From Isochrysis galbana (lineage: Eukaryota; Haptophyta; Isochrysidales; Isochrysidaceae): a stretch of 64,000 nt of DNA. Each line of letters begins with the position of its first letter. The first letter of the stretch is position 1. The stretch is taken from the NCBI GenBank assembly GCA_018136815.1, contig CM030932.1, forward strand, positions 6,812,230 through 6,876,229, read 5' to 3'. The position numbers were made by a program, and so were the translations under genes. Below the pieces are notes generated by a model. It made no database searches. It had not been told where the DNA came from and saw nothing but the letters and a program-made list of their open reading frames with translations. Shown in pieces: positions 49,719 to 60,775 of the stretch.

Positions 49719-52700
49719 TCAACGACGAGGACCCGGCTGGGCCGACGTCGCACGGCGCGCAGCCGCAAGTGGAGGAGCTTTCCCAAGCCCCTGCAATTGA
49801 AACTGAGTCTGAGGGATCGGCGCCTTTTCCACCTTTGGCCGATTCACACCCTTCCCGGCGCCTGGACGACTCGCTGCTGCCGCCGTTGCTATTCGTTCTG
49901 CCTCAGATTGTGCCCGCCTCTCGGCGTCATGGGCCACCTGCGCTTGGAAAAGAGCGAATTCTTCTTCGATCGCGCGCCGCTTCTCACGCTCCATGCTAGC
50001 AACACCCCTCGCCATTCCTAGTTGCGATGTAAGTCCCGCCAACTGCTGCTCGGCCTCCTCTGCACGAGCCTCCACCTCGCGCCGCCCTGCCTCTTCTTGC
50101 CGTAGCTGCGCCTCCACCGTCGCCAAATGCTCTTCCATCTCCTTGAGCTTCGATGCCTCGGATGCTGCAGCCTCTTGTGCTGCGGCATCCGCTGCCTCAC
50201 GCGCGGCCTGCAAATCACTCACTACCCCAGCCATTCGCTGTGCTTCCACCTCCGCTTCTGCAAGTCGAGCCTCGGCCCGACTAAGTTGTTGTAGCGCCTC
50301 CGCGCGAAGTGCATCGACTTCCATGTGCTGCTTTTCGGCTGTGGTAACAGCATCTGCAGCGGCTGCAAGCGCCTTTTCAGCTTCATCGCGTTCTGCAGCT
50401 CTCTCGATGGCTATCGCAGCCGCAGTGCGCCTTGCCGCTTCAATTGCTTCCGCCTTCTCCTCTGATAGTTGGTTTAAGACTTCCTGCAGTTGGAGTATGC
50501 GCTCAGACTCAGACCGAGCCTTTGCCTCAGCAGCCTCCCGTGCGCTGTTAGCGGCGTCCGCAAGCGCCGTAACCTCCCTCAACTTCTCCTCAGCCGCAGT
50601 GGCACGTTCTTCGGCACAAGAACCGGATTCGGCGACGCGTGCAGCGCGCAATTCTGCCTCTGCCGCTTTTGTTGAACTTGCTGCCACCGCCAAAGTAGCC
50701 TCCTTCATCGCTGCCTCCGCTGCGGCCACACGCGCTTCCGCGCCCGCCACGGCACGTGCTTCTGCCTCCCGTGCCAGCCGCTGACTTGCCTCTGCTGCCG
50801 CTGCCGCCTCTTCCCTCGCCGCCTCTGCTGCGGCTATGCGCGCCTCAGCCACTGCCGCCGCGTCGGTCGACTCAACAAGCTTCATATGTGCCTCGGCTGC
50901 AGCTTCCGTCGCCTTTGCTACCTCTGCTTCTGCATTATCCGCCCGCCTTTTTGCTGCTTCCGCAGCCTCGCGCTCGGAAGCTATACGCGCCTCCAGCTGC
51001 GCCACTGCCGTTGCTTGCGCTGCCTCTAGAGCTGAGATTTGCTCCCGAGCCGACTCTAAGGCCATTTGTAGGTCCACTTTGACTGCTTCAGCTGCCGCCG
51101 CGCGTTGCTCCGCGCGCTTGATCTCGTTTTTGATAGCCTCCTCACGCGCAGCCGCTGCTTGTGCTGCTGTTGCTGCCTCTACAGCATACTGTGTCCGCAT
51201 CGCGGCCAGTTCCGCCTCTGCCGTATTTGCACGAGCCTCGAGGTCCTCTCGCCCTTGTGATGCGAGGCGCTGCGCCTCCGATGCCTCACTCACCCTTGCA
51301 GCAGCCGCCACCGCTGCCTCGGCTTGCCGCAGTGCCCTCGCGGCTTCGACCTCCGCCTCTCTCCTGCGCTCGTCGGCTTCTGCTACAGCCGCTATCAGCC
51401 GAGCTATCTCGGCCCTATCCATCTCAGCCGCGCCGGCTGCTTCAGCTATTGCGGCTTCAGTAGACTCCAGTGCGTTTTCGGCTGCCTGTGCCCGCAAGAG
51501 CGCCGTGGTGAGCTCGCCATCGTCGGACCTGTACGGATCATGCTTGCCCGAGGCCATGGCTGTCTCCGCAGCTTGAGCGCGGCTGATCGCCGCGTCACGC
51601 GCGCTCGCCGCTTCCTCCGCCGCACGCGCAGCAGTAGCTGCCGTCTCTAGGGCACCATCCGCAGCGGCAAGAGCCGCCTCGCGCCCTTGCTCCGCTTCTT
51701 GCGCACGACGCGACACAGACTCCAGCTCCTGGCGCAAGCTCGCTTCACGATCTGTGGCCGCCTCAGTTTGTGCCTCGTGGTCCGCAAGCAGCTGGGCGAG
51801 TCGCATCTCCGCTGCGCGCGCGCGTGCTTCCGCTGCGATACCATCACGGAGAGCCTGTGCGAGCTCGGCGCGCAGCTGCACAGAGTCGGAGGCCGTAGGG
51901 CCACTGCAACATGATTCATCTAGCATCGCCTCCGGTTGCGCCGCCGCCGCCGTTGCCGCTGCCACCAAGACGGCCGGTTTTGCCGAACGCATACGACCGC
52001 CTAGTGGCCATGCGCGAGGGGGGTGAATTGGCCCCTGCTGCTCAGCCCCTGGCGGGCCTGCAGCTTCAGCAGCGGCCTCGCTGTCCCTACGCCGTGCGGA
52101 GTTCGCAGCGAACGTGCGCAAAGGCGGAGGCGGGGCCTCGCCGCGCTCGAGCCTCTCGATCTGTCGCTCAAAGGCGTCCTCGTCCTCGCCTTCCACAGTC
52201 ATCTCTGATTCAGATCCACTGGTCACAGTCACACTTCCAGCACTGCGGCGCCTTAAGTTGGCGCGAGAAGCGGACTCTGCCTCGTCATCAGATGCCCATG
52301 CCACCATTGATGCGTCGAGCTGCCGGTCAAGCTGAGACCGTACCCATCGAAGGGAGCGACGAAGTTCAGCTTGGGAGAGGCCGCCGCTTCCATCAAGGAC
52401 GTTTGTGTGACTGGCTCCCGCACTTGACGGATCCGGTGCGCCGTCCTTCAGCTCAAGATCGCAGTCATCGGGCGAGAACTCCTCCTCCAGAATCTCATCG
52501 TCAGCTTGCTCTCCCCGATGGCTTTCCTTGCTATTCTTGCAGGTGCTCTGCGGTGCAAAGGGTGTCCTCGCTCTCAACGGTGCCGCAGCGCTAACGCCGG
52601 CCTCTGAAGGTGTTGCACCGATACTTCTCGAACTCCTTCCATCCATGTCCTCTGAATCCATCTCCTCGTCAGCCATGCTCATGATCGTGTCGAGTCGATT

Positions 52701-53984
52701 TGGTGCACCTAAGCGCAACTGGCGGGCTGCTGCCACCCCTCCCGCTCCATGGCTCATGCCTGCCACCTCCCGCCCACCACCACAGTGGTCGTCATGCTGT
52801 GTGTCAGTGTGAGTATGCTGCGCTGCGACCATCGCTGGCGAGGCAGCGGCGGCCATCGCCGATCTGTGGCGCGAGAACTGCTGGGATGACGACGCGCTGT
52901 GGGCGTCACCGTTAGCAAGCGCTAGCGCTGTAGGTCGGCCAACCATTCGAGGTGGCGCCGACGCGATCGAATAAACTCCCTCCGACGATACAACGGAAAA
53001 TTTGTCCGAGTCGTCTACAGCACCACCTGCCTCACTGACAGCCGCGCGCTGCCGCGCGGCCTCCCGATCCATCCGAATGCGTTCCCGCAGCTGAAGAGAT
53101 GTGGCTCGTCCTGGCGGTAGATTTGCACCGACACCCCCACCCGAAGAGTCTGCACCCATCCCGCGCAGCGCGCCTGCCGCCTGCGCCGCCGCTTCGCGCA
53201 CCGCTTTGTGCTTATCATGACGTAGCGCTTGGATTGCAGGAACAAGTCGGCGGGCCTGAGCGAGCGCCGCCGGCTGCTGGGTGGTGGCCAAGGTCTTGAG
53301 GAGCACTGAAGCCGCGCGGCGTGTAGTCCATTCTCGTGACTCGGTGCCGCGGATACAAGGGTTCACAAAGGAGGGCGCGTGGGCTGCGGCGGACGCGGCG
53401 CATTTCTCGAGCAAGATTGCCGAGGTCTCGAGCGCGGCTGCGTGAGCACCGACACAGCAGTGCCCCAGCAGCCGGAGGAGGGCAACAGCTAGCTTGGCCG
53501 CAGCTGAGTCGCCAATCATGTCTGCTGCCTTCTGCAGCAACCCGCTCACGCACGCCAGCCCCGCCAGCTGCGTGTGCTCATTGGGCTCGGCGAGGAGCGG
53601 AAGCACACCGCGCAGCACGGCGGGCAGCGCGCTGCTCTCGTTTGCTAGCACGAGCCCAAGCGCCTCGGCACACGCATCGCGCAGCTCCCTCCCGCCATCC
53701 TTGTCCCTCGCCCGTGCGACGATGGATTCGACAACCTTGGAGGCGGCGGGGCGTAGGAGCAGCGGCTGGCGTTCAGCGACGACTCCGAAGAGCCGCACTG
53801 CCCCCGTTCGGCAGGGAAGCGTGAACTGCGCGTTTGTCGAGTGCAGGCAAGAGAGGAAGGTTGCTCCAGAGTGTCCGTCGAGCGTGGGCACGAAGCGTGA
53901 GAGCTCCTCCCAGGCGCCCGCGCGCGTATGCGGCTCGTTGAGTCGCGTGAGCGCGCTGAGCACGCGCTGCTGGTCGAGTGGCAT
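49719..53984 (-). CDS. SPIRAL2/TORTIFOLIA1-like TOG protein with long coiled coil
   Basis: 1421 residues from the ATG at 53982-53984 (MPLDQQRVLSALTRLN). The frame is open 21 codons further upstream but without ATG. Residues 1-290 look like HEAT/TOG repeats of the plant TOR1/SPR2 type: LSALTRLNEPHTRAGAWEEL, FLSCLHSTNAQFTLPCRTGA, DACAEALGLVL and AIQALRHDKHKAVREAAAQ. These proteins bind microtubules, often at minus ends or branch points. Residues 300-700 are disordered and acidic. About 750-1400 is a continuous Ala/Glu-rich coiled coil (AEAAREEAAAAAEASQ-like), much longer than in plants. No motor or kinase domain is present. Read as a single exon. The family call rests on the N-terminal domain; the coiled coil is generic. 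Confidence 0.65.
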   Translation of the reverse strand: MPLDQQRVLSALTRLNEPHTRAGAWEELSRFVPTLDGHSGATFLSCLHSTNAQFTLPCRTGAVRLFGVVAERQPLLLRPAASKVVESIVARARDKDGGRELRDACAEALGLVLANESSALPAVLRGVLPLLAEPNEHTQLAGLACVSGLLQKAADMIGDSAAAKLAVALLRLLGHCCVGAHAAALETSAILLEKCAASAAAHAPSFVNPCIRGTESREWTTRRAASVLLKTLATTQQPAALAQARRLVPAIQALRHDKHKAVREAAAQAAGALRGMGADSSGGGVGANLPPGRATSLQLRERIRMDREAARQRAAVSEAGGAVDDSDKFSVVSSEGVYSIASAPPRMVGRPTALALANGDAHSASSSQQFSRHRSAMAAAASPAMVAAQHTHTDTQHDDHCGGGREVAGMSHGAGGVAAARQLRLGAPNRLDTIMSMADEEMDSEDMDGRSSRSIGATPSEAGVSAAAPLRARTPFAPQSTCKNSKESHRGEQADDEILEEEFSPDDCDLELKDGAPDPSSAGASHTNVLDGSGGLSQAELRRSLRWVRSQLDRQLDASMVAWASDDEAESASRANLRRRSAGSVTVTSGSESEMTVEGEDEDAFERQIERLERGEAPPPPLRTFAANSARRRDSEAAAEAAGPPGAEQQGPIHPPRAWPLGGRMRSAKPAVLVAAATAAAAQPEAMLDESCCSGPTASDSVQLRAELAQALRDGIAAEARARAAEMRLAQLLADHEAQTEAATDREASLRQELESVSRRAQEAEQGREAALAAADGALETAATAARAAEEAASARDAAISRAQAAETAMASGKHDPYRSDDGELTTALLRAQAAENALESTEAAIAEAAGAAEMDRAEIARLIAAVAEADERRREAEVEAARALRQAEAAVAAAARVSEASEAQRLASQGREDLEARANTAEAELAAMRTQYAVEAATAAQAAAAREEAIKNEIKRAEQRAAAAEAVKVDLQMALESAREQISALEAAQATAVAQLEARIASEREAAEAAKRRADNAEAEVAKATEAAAEAHMKLVESTDAAAVAEARIAAAEAAREEAAAAAEASQRLAREAEARAVAGAEARVAAAEAAMKEATLAVAASSTKAAEAELRAARVAESGSCAEERATAAEEKLREVTALADAANSAREAAEAKARSESERILQLQEVLNQLSEEKAEAIEAARRTAAAIAIERAAERDEAEKALAAAADAVTTAEKQHMEVDALRAEALQQLSRAEARLAEAEVEAQRMAGVVSDLQAAREAADAAAQEAAASEASKLKEMEEHLATVEAQLRQEEAGRREVEARAEEAEQQLAGLTSQLGMARGVASMEREKRRAIEEEFALFQAQVAHDAERRAQSEAERIATAAAASRPGAGKGVNRPKVEKAPIPQTQFQLQGLGKAPPLAAARRATSAQPGPRR

Positions 53985-54047
53985 CGTGCCAGCGGCAAGA
54001 GGCCGCGAGTAAGGAGTGGGAAGGCAGGAAGGGGAGGGCAGCGGCAC

Positions 54048-54480
54048 GCCGCGGCGCGGCGGACAGATGGAGAGGGCGGGGCGGGGGGGCGGGGGGGGGG
54101 TTGGGGCGAAAGAGAGTGAGGGCCTCGGAGACGGAAGATGTTGGGGAGTAGGGAAGAGAGAGAGAGAAGACGAGCTGAATAATCTTTTGGAGATCGGGCG
54201 TCAAGAGGTGATGTTGTTGCTCCCCTCCCCCCCCCCCCCCCCCCCTCCCGTCTTTCCCATCTCCTCGCTCCCCCCCCCCCCCTCCCTCGCTCTCTGCCGG
54301 GAGGGTGAGAGACCGACTCTCTCTCTTAACTTGGCCGGTTGGTGCGCGCGCCGGGGGGCGTGGACGACCAGAGGGCGGCCGTTGGTGTAAACGACAACGC
54401 TTGTATTACTTGCTTTTATTTAACCCCTGAATAAGAATAATCGTAGTAGATGTAGATACTCTATGCCCTAACCCCCATAA
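54048..54480. other. Upstream region with C/G runs
   Basis: Homopolymer-rich: G runs near 54080-54105 and C runs at 54228-54247 and 54271-54282. Probably the promoter side of the SPR2-like gene. No site placed. Confidence 0.5.
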
Positions 54481-54836
54481 CGGTCTGATCTCAGTCTCAG
54501 TGTCTCAGTATGTCAACAAGGGTATAAGTAGGGCGGTCAAACTGTTTTTTTACTACTTGTAAGGGTTGGGCTGCATTTTTTGACCGCGGCGCGATGCCCA
54601 ATACTAAACCTCTCGGGGGGGCCACCTTCACCTTCCACCACGAAAATCTTCGCCAAGAAATGGTGCGATTCGCCCCCCCTCTCCCCCTCTCCCCCCCTCC
54701 GTCACGCGCGCTCACACTCTACCCGTAAAGAATTTGCGGCCTAGATGCCTAGATGGTAGATGGGAGATACGTATTTACCGTATTTGGACGAAGGCCAAAT
54801 ACAGACCGTATTCACCGCATTTGTCATTTGTAGGTT

Positions 54837-55891
54837 GTAGGGCGGTCAAACACCGATCGGAGGCCACCGGGTGCGTCGAGAGTTTTCTTTTTGCCCCGCA
54901 AGAGGCAAAAGCAGCCAAAACTCTCATTGGGCTTCATTCAAAACCAAGCTTGGTCTCCACTGAAGGTCGAAAAGAACCCATGCCAAACAGCATTTCATCT
55001 CGTGGGAGCAAGTTCTAGGGAGCTCATCATCATCATGAGCCTCAAATCGTGTCCTCAGGTGTTTGCGGCAATTCGTAGGACAACGCCGTTTTTTGCCGGG
55101 AAGGCTTCCGCGAGTGGCAAATAACTCATTATGCTTTGAGAATGGTGTCTTGAGCCTCTAGGAGGACTCAATGAGGGCAATGAGATGAACACAGAAACCA
55201 AATCCTAGCTCCCCATTCCTAGATTGAACCGTGTCTTCATAGTTCACAACGTCGTCCTACATTGTAGGACTCGTCCTATAAAGCTGGGTACCTTTATCCG
55301 CGAAGCGCGAAGCCGCGACCGGGCGCGTTGCGAATTCCTTCTTGCTCATTAGCCCTTAGCCCGGTGTGCAGGCCAGCCAAAGCACCAAATGCCGAAGTGC
55401 CGCCGGGACCGCGCCGCCAATCGCGCCCGCCGCGCGCTGGCACCTCGTCGATCGAAGTCTGAAGTCTGCGACCGTTCGCCCCGCATGTGCGCGCTAACGC
55501 GCCGGCCCGCGCCCCCTCCGCGCCCCCCCGCCCCCGCGCAACGGACTTTTTTTTTATGCTCTGGGGCGCTGAGATGCGCCCAAATATCCCTGAAATATCC
55601 ACAGCTATCCATTCCCAGGAAATCGGCCCAAATATCCGAGAGATATATCTGGATATTTTGGCCTACCCCTAGGCTTTAGCGTCTTTTGTCTTTTGTCAGC
55701 ATTTGGTTACGTTGTTGTGGGTGGGGGCCCGCAAGGGGGCGGGGGTCCTACTGGGCTCCGGATATGTGCTTGTTAGGTGCATTGGGAACTTTCTACTGAA
55801 AAAAATCTTCAAATTTCCTCACCTTAGAGATGGCCATTTTTTAGCCCTAATAAAAATCCCTATTCCTGTTACCTCTGTTTGACCGCCCTAC
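54837..55891. mobile_element. Possible ~1.06-kb MITE with GTAGGGCGGTCAAACA ends
   Basis: gtagggcggtcaaaca at 54837-54852 and its reverse complement at 55876-55891 face each other. A third copy lies at 54528 and a fourth at 32015. The inside has no coding signal (simple sequence and a GC-rich block at 55320-55540). No target duplication was found, so the pairing as one element is tentative. Confidence 0.4.
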
Positions 55892-56186
55892 ACAAGGCAC
55901 AAGGCTTTTCTCAGGAAAAGGAGCCACGCTCCCTTTCGATGTGTTTTCCTGATTTTACACTATCAGGAGTATTAGGAACCATGCACTAGCAATGGTCAAC
56001 GGGGGTGTCAGCACGCGCGCACGTGCCAAAAAAAAGTCAGCGGCGGCCTACGGAGCTATCTCATGGTGCACGAAGCAAAGCCTTGCTGCCGCCGCCCAAG
56101 TCACACCCGGGGAATGTGAAGTGCCAAACAACCACCAGGCGTTTACTAGTGCATACACTCGTGAGTCGGAATTTACAAATGTGGCA
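55892..56186. other. Intergenic, nothing recognised
   Basis: A frame at 55992-56210 is basic and Ala-rich with no recognisable feature. It runs into the 3' end of the fusion gene. Confidence 0.3.
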
Positions 56187-59151
56187 CTAGGCATGCCTCT
56201 TGTTAAGTAAGGCGTCGCACCGAGTGGCGAGCCACGCTGCGGATCGGACGTCTTTGTTGTAGGAGTTGCGGTTCAGGGCGGGAACTCCGAAATCAGCCCG
56301 CGACCATTGATATGCAAAAACCAGACGTCCCATGTCGAGAACGGCAGTCTCATACTGTGGGGATGGCATTGTGACAAAAAAATTAGCGGCGCTATTCGGG
56401 GTTCGGCCTAGTGCGTGATGGCTCATCAGAGTCTTGCATCGACGAGGTTCGCGCGCATGGAGGCGAGCAAAAGGCGATCACCTGAGCCTGCAACGTTGCT
56501 CGGGAGAAAACTTCTAGCGCAGCTTGCTCGGCAGTTGACGCACACCCATTCGCAACCAATGCCTCACACAATTCGCAGTGGTATGCATCGAGCAAGTGCT
56601 TCTCTGCCTCTTCCATAGCGGCCAATGCACTGCCGGTGGTATCATTGGCATTGAGCGCTTCGGGTGCGAGAGCGGCCACGATGTGATGAGAGACATCAGT
56701 TGCCGCAAGACCAAAGCCACTCCATTGAAAGTCTATGATTGCGACGTCGAGTTGAGGCCCCGATCCCGCCTCATGCTCTCGAGTGCGAAAGAACATATTG
56801 GCAGCCTTGGGATCGCCGTGTACTAGAGTTCGGAAGCGTTCGAGGTCACACGCTCGGTTCATATCTTCGTCGGCACTGATTGGCTTGCCGAAAGGATGGC
56901 TCTCCTCTGCGACTTCGATAGCAACTTCTTGCAAGCGAGCACCAAGAGAAAGCATTGCTACTCTTCCCAAGCCGAGCGCAGCCGCAGCGCGCTCGAACCG
57001 AACGCCAAATCTGGTGACATGAGCATCAAAATGCTCAGCAACCTGGGCCATTTGCGATGCTGGCTGCATGCTGGGCTGCCAGTAGCATCCCGAAGGCCAT
57101 ACTGCCTCCTCGAGCTGACATGCAGCGGCGCTCTTCGTCCCCTTGTCCATGCCTTCTTGACCTTCGCGCCAAAAATTAGCGCCACTCCAAAAAAAAGCGT
57201 GAAAGCGCGCTAGGGCCCGAAGGGAGGCTACAGCCTGATATGAAGAGAGGGTGCCGTGTTGCTCCCAACCATCCTCCGCACTGATGACAATGACACGCGC
57301 AAAGGGGGTGAAGGGGAAGGGTGAGTAGGTTGTTGTGGCGGATGGGGCTGCAAAACCAGAACGAACCCCCAAGGAAACGGCGGTCACGGGGCTGGGAGCC
57401 TTGCCCTGCAAGCGAGGTGAATACCTGAAGTCCTCGGCGAGGGTCGCGAAACGTGAGTCGATCGGCGATTCGGGTGTCGGGCGAAGCTCGCTTGAGTAAA
57501 TGCACGGCACTCGCACACCCGATGAGCGCAGTTGTGCGCACGCGTCTGATGCGAGGAAAGCGGCCTCCACCTGGTAGGAGCGTACATCGCGGGCCAGCTT
57601 CAAGGGTGCGGATACAGCTTTGAGTCGTGTAGCCGGCAAATCTCCCATCACCACACGCTTATAGAAGGCGGAGGGAGGCCGAGTACCGCCCACCTTGTAT
57701 CCCTTGCTACTTGTGCCTGGACTCTCCCAATTGAAAAGAATCCTGCACCCCTCCGACATCATGCCTCGGAATGCCTCAGACTCTGGAGCACGATATCCCA
57801 ACAGTACTTCATCGCCCGCTCCCACTGCACACTGGAGCCAAGATAAGCTCAGGGGCTCCCCATCAAGGGTCCGTGCCACATCAGCTGCATGAGGCCCCTT
57901 GTCAGCGTCGACGCCTGGGATGAGCCGGAGCGCAGATGGAGTGGCGCGCATCGCTGCGCACAACGCCTCGTGCCTAAGGCCCTCCCCCGGCGCCGATGCG
58001 ATGACACCCAGCCGATTGGTCAGAGCGGTCATCATTTCCTCTTCCGAGGCCTTCATAGGCGGAGCCTTGTGCATAAGTGGAGCGCCAAAGAGATCTGTCA
58101 TCCGACCACCTTGAGCGCAAAGCACTGCCTGTGTGGCGCAGGTATCCCAAAGCGAGGTCTTTAAGTGCATGATTGCAAGGTCGGCACGCGATTCCGCTGC
58201 AGCGAGAATTTTGGCGCCGGCGCCGCCCAGCCCCATTGGCGAGCCACCGCTTGCCAAGGCCGCCGTCCTGGCTGCACCCAGAACCTCGTTTGATGAATCT
58301 CCTGTCAAGACGAGCGGGCGCGGGAGCTCCAGGCTCGTGGCTGGAGGGGAGGCCCGGACGCCGTGCGTGCCGACACCTGTTCCCTCAAGACCATACACCA
58401 CTGCTGCACCGTCGCACGCGGTCTCGCAGTGTGCGCCGCTTGGAAACGGCAAGCCGATTGCCCCACCCACCGCTCGACCATGCACTGAGATACCGACGAG
58501 CGAGAGGACATTCCCAAGTCTTCCCTCAACAAACTCGCGCGTTCCATCGAGAGGATCGACGAATATGGTCACGTCACACAGCTGAACCGTCTGCTCATTC
58601 GTCAAGGCCGCGCACAGGTCTTCGCGCAACTTTGGCACGTCCGGCGAGGCAGGTGCAGCTTCCTCGCTCTCTTCGCCCACGATTCGAACGCCTGGCCACG
58701 TCGCCTGCAGGCCGCTCAGAATGACTGCCTGCGCTGCGAGGTCTGCCTCAGTCAGTGCCGACTTGGGATCGGTTGCGTCCTTCAGGTCGACTGCGATCGC
58801 GTCGCCTGAGACCAGCCTTCGCGCGTGAACTCGCCGGATTTCCTCACAGCCACGCAGCGAGGCGTCGACGCAGGTGGAGAGCAGCTTCGAGAGCTGCACG
58901 CTCGCAGAGCCGGGCACGAGCGACGAGGCACTAAGGAGCGAAGTGGCCGTCAGCATGGTCCACAGCGCCGGCACGCTCGTTCGCTCTGAGCTCCCACCGC
59001 TCGCCGCACGCAGGGAAGGCCGCTGCAGGCTGCGGCGCACAGCCACTTTCCCGCTTCCCGGGGGGTGAACGGCTCCGTCTGCTGCTCGCCGCCCTTGCTT
59101 CACATTAAACGTGATTGCCGGACTCTCGGGGTAACTAGAGCCTGAGCGCAT
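56187..59151 (-). CDS. Fusion: inositol-monophosphatase-like + CHK/EcKinase-like kinase, two exons
   Basis: My model joins 59151-56482 and 56354-56187 (GT-AG intron 127 bp, phase 0), giving 945 residues. The N-terminal part (about 80-380) is an IMPase/3'(2'),5'-bisphosphate nucleotidase fold: metal-binding GEESEE, DPLDGT at 199-204 and WDTCATQA from 335. The C-terminal part (about 480-945) is an aminoglycoside-phosphotransferase-like kinase of the CHK/ecdysteroid-kinase type: HGDPKAANMFF at 778 (catalytic loop) and IIDFQWSGFG near 803 (metal-binding Asp). The splice adds YETAVLDMGRLVFAYQW and WLATRCDALL, the usual family end. One protein thus joins a phosphatase and a small-molecule kinase. 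Substrates are unknown. The hydrophobic segment near residue 63-80 may be a leader. Confidence 0.85.
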
Positions 59152-59187
59152 CTTAGACTACTTTAACCTCTTATGGTAGTGGTCCTC

Positions 59188-59296
59188 CGCCGTCGCCTCC
59201 TCCGCCGTCGCCTCCTCCGCCGTCGCCTCCTCCGCCGTCGCCTCCTCCGCCGTCGCCTCCTCCGCCGTCGCCTCCTCCGCCGTCGCCTCCTCCGAG
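59188..59296. repeat. 15-bp minisatellite (~7 units)
   Basis: Unit gccgtcgcctcctcc repeated about seven times without visible change. Read on the minus strand it would encode EEATA repeats. It lies just upstream of the fusion gene start and overlaps the start of a piggyBac relic. Confidence 0.95.
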
Positions 59297-59960
59297 GCGG
59301 CGTTCAACCCCGGGTGGCTCCTCAGCGTCGACGAGTCGATGTCCGCCTGGAGGGGCCGAGAAGGTGTAGGCGACCCGAAGAAGTGCCCGAAGATCAGCTG
59401 GGTCCCTCGAAAGCCCGAGCCGCTCGGGGTCGAGATGAAGACTGCGGCCGACGCGCTCTCGAGCATGATGATTCGCCTCGAGATATGCGAGGGAAAGGAG
59501 CGGCACAAGCACCAGGAGTGGCACGACGAGCACGGCCACACCACGGCGACGACACTGCGCTTGTGCAAGAGCCCTGGTTCGGCAGCGGCCGCGTCGTTTT
59601 CGGCGACTCGTGGTTCGCCAGTGTAAAGACGGCCCGCGAATTTTTGCGCAACGGCCTCGAGTTCTGCGGCGACGTCAAGACCAACCACAAGCTCTTTTGT
59701 CACGAGGCGCTGAAGCTAGCCAGCTAGCCACGGGCAAGGATGACGGCAACACCGCGCTCTACACCAGCAAGATCGAGGTGGGCGGCGAGGAAGTCGAGCT
59801 CATCGGTCTCGGCCAGCGCCGAGGCGAAGCCGTCCATTGCTTCATCTCCACGTGCGGCACGACGCTCGAGGGCAAACCCATCACCTACTCCGATATGATC
59901 GTGGACGCGTTCGATGCGGCCTGGCAGTTCATTGCACGCGTTTGCCTCCTTACTGCCAGG
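59297..59960 (+). mobile_element. piggyBac transposase relic
   Basis: Plus-strand frames read VDESMSAWRGREG, RKPEPLGVEMKTAAD and MMIRLEICEGKE (first frame). They continue RVVFGDSWFASVKTAREFL and LEFCGDVKTNHKLF (second), then GQRRGEAVHCFISTCGTTLE (third). This is the order of motifs in the piggyBac (PGBD/DDE_Tnp_1_7) transposase core, including the catalytic Asp in VDES and GDSW. At least two frame changes separate the parts, so it is a pseudogene of a DNA transposon. Its 3' side is followed by repeated hairpins that might be subterminal sequences. Confidence 0.75.
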
Positions 59961-59962
59961 TC

Positions 59963-60402
59963 GAAGCGCCGAAATCGGCGCTTCTCTCCAACGCGTTTGC
60001 ACCATGGCCCGCAGTGGAAGAGCCTCTTACGCGAAAAAGGCACTAAAAGCTGAGAAAAGTGCGCGCTGATTTTTGGCCGAGGAGCCCTTTCGACCCCCCC
60101 CCCTGTCCCAGCGTCGGTGGCCAGCGACCGGGCGCAGGGGCGATATGAAGCCGAGACACCTCTTTTACGTTTTCACATTAATTATTCATAAAAGCGATGA
60201 GCGAAGCGCCGAAATCGGCGCTTCAGTTTCTCAACCTATTTTGGCCAAGAAACATGCCTAGTTGATTGATAAACATGTCTGCGAGGCCATCACATTGCGT
60301 CTCGGCATACCCCCTGCCATCAGCCATGAGCTGGTGGCCCGCGGATCAAGCTTAGGAGGAGAAAAACTGAAGAAACTGAGGGGAAGCGCCGATTCGGCGC
60401 TC
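59963..60402. repeat. Three copies of a GAAGCGCCGA hairpin
   Basis: gaagcgccga-aa-tcggcgcttc, a perfect 10-bp inverted repeat, occurs at 59963-59984 and 60203-60224. A slightly changed copy lies at 60383-60402. Confidence 0.85.
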
Positions 60403-60698
60403 CAGCAGTAAGGAATTAAAGATACAAGTCCGCGATTTAAAAATAAAATTCGACCCCGACCCCCGATTCTCGTAAACAGGGGATAAAAATGCGACCCCCC
60501 AAGCGAAACTTAAAACGGCACCATACCGTGAGAAACCCGACCCCCCCCCCGACCGAACCAAAAAAAACAAAGGATGTAATCTCAAGAAGGCCCCCCCCCC
60601 CAACGCGTCAAATATTCTCGTAAAATTCGATAAAAACTAGCATAACATGTGTCAAATCCCCCCATTCCCCTCTCTCTAGCTCTTCTCTCTGCTCTCTT

Positions 60699-60775
<77 letters not shown>

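Noticed and set aside
49993-52594. Plus-strand Ala/Ser-rich frames over 50-52.6 kb
   Set aside because: Mirror of the alanine-rich coiled coil on the minus strand; no independent support.
59158-59703. Minus-strand frame with EEATA repeats
   Set aside because: The repeat is a 15-bp minisatellite, and the rest is antisense to the piggyBac relic.
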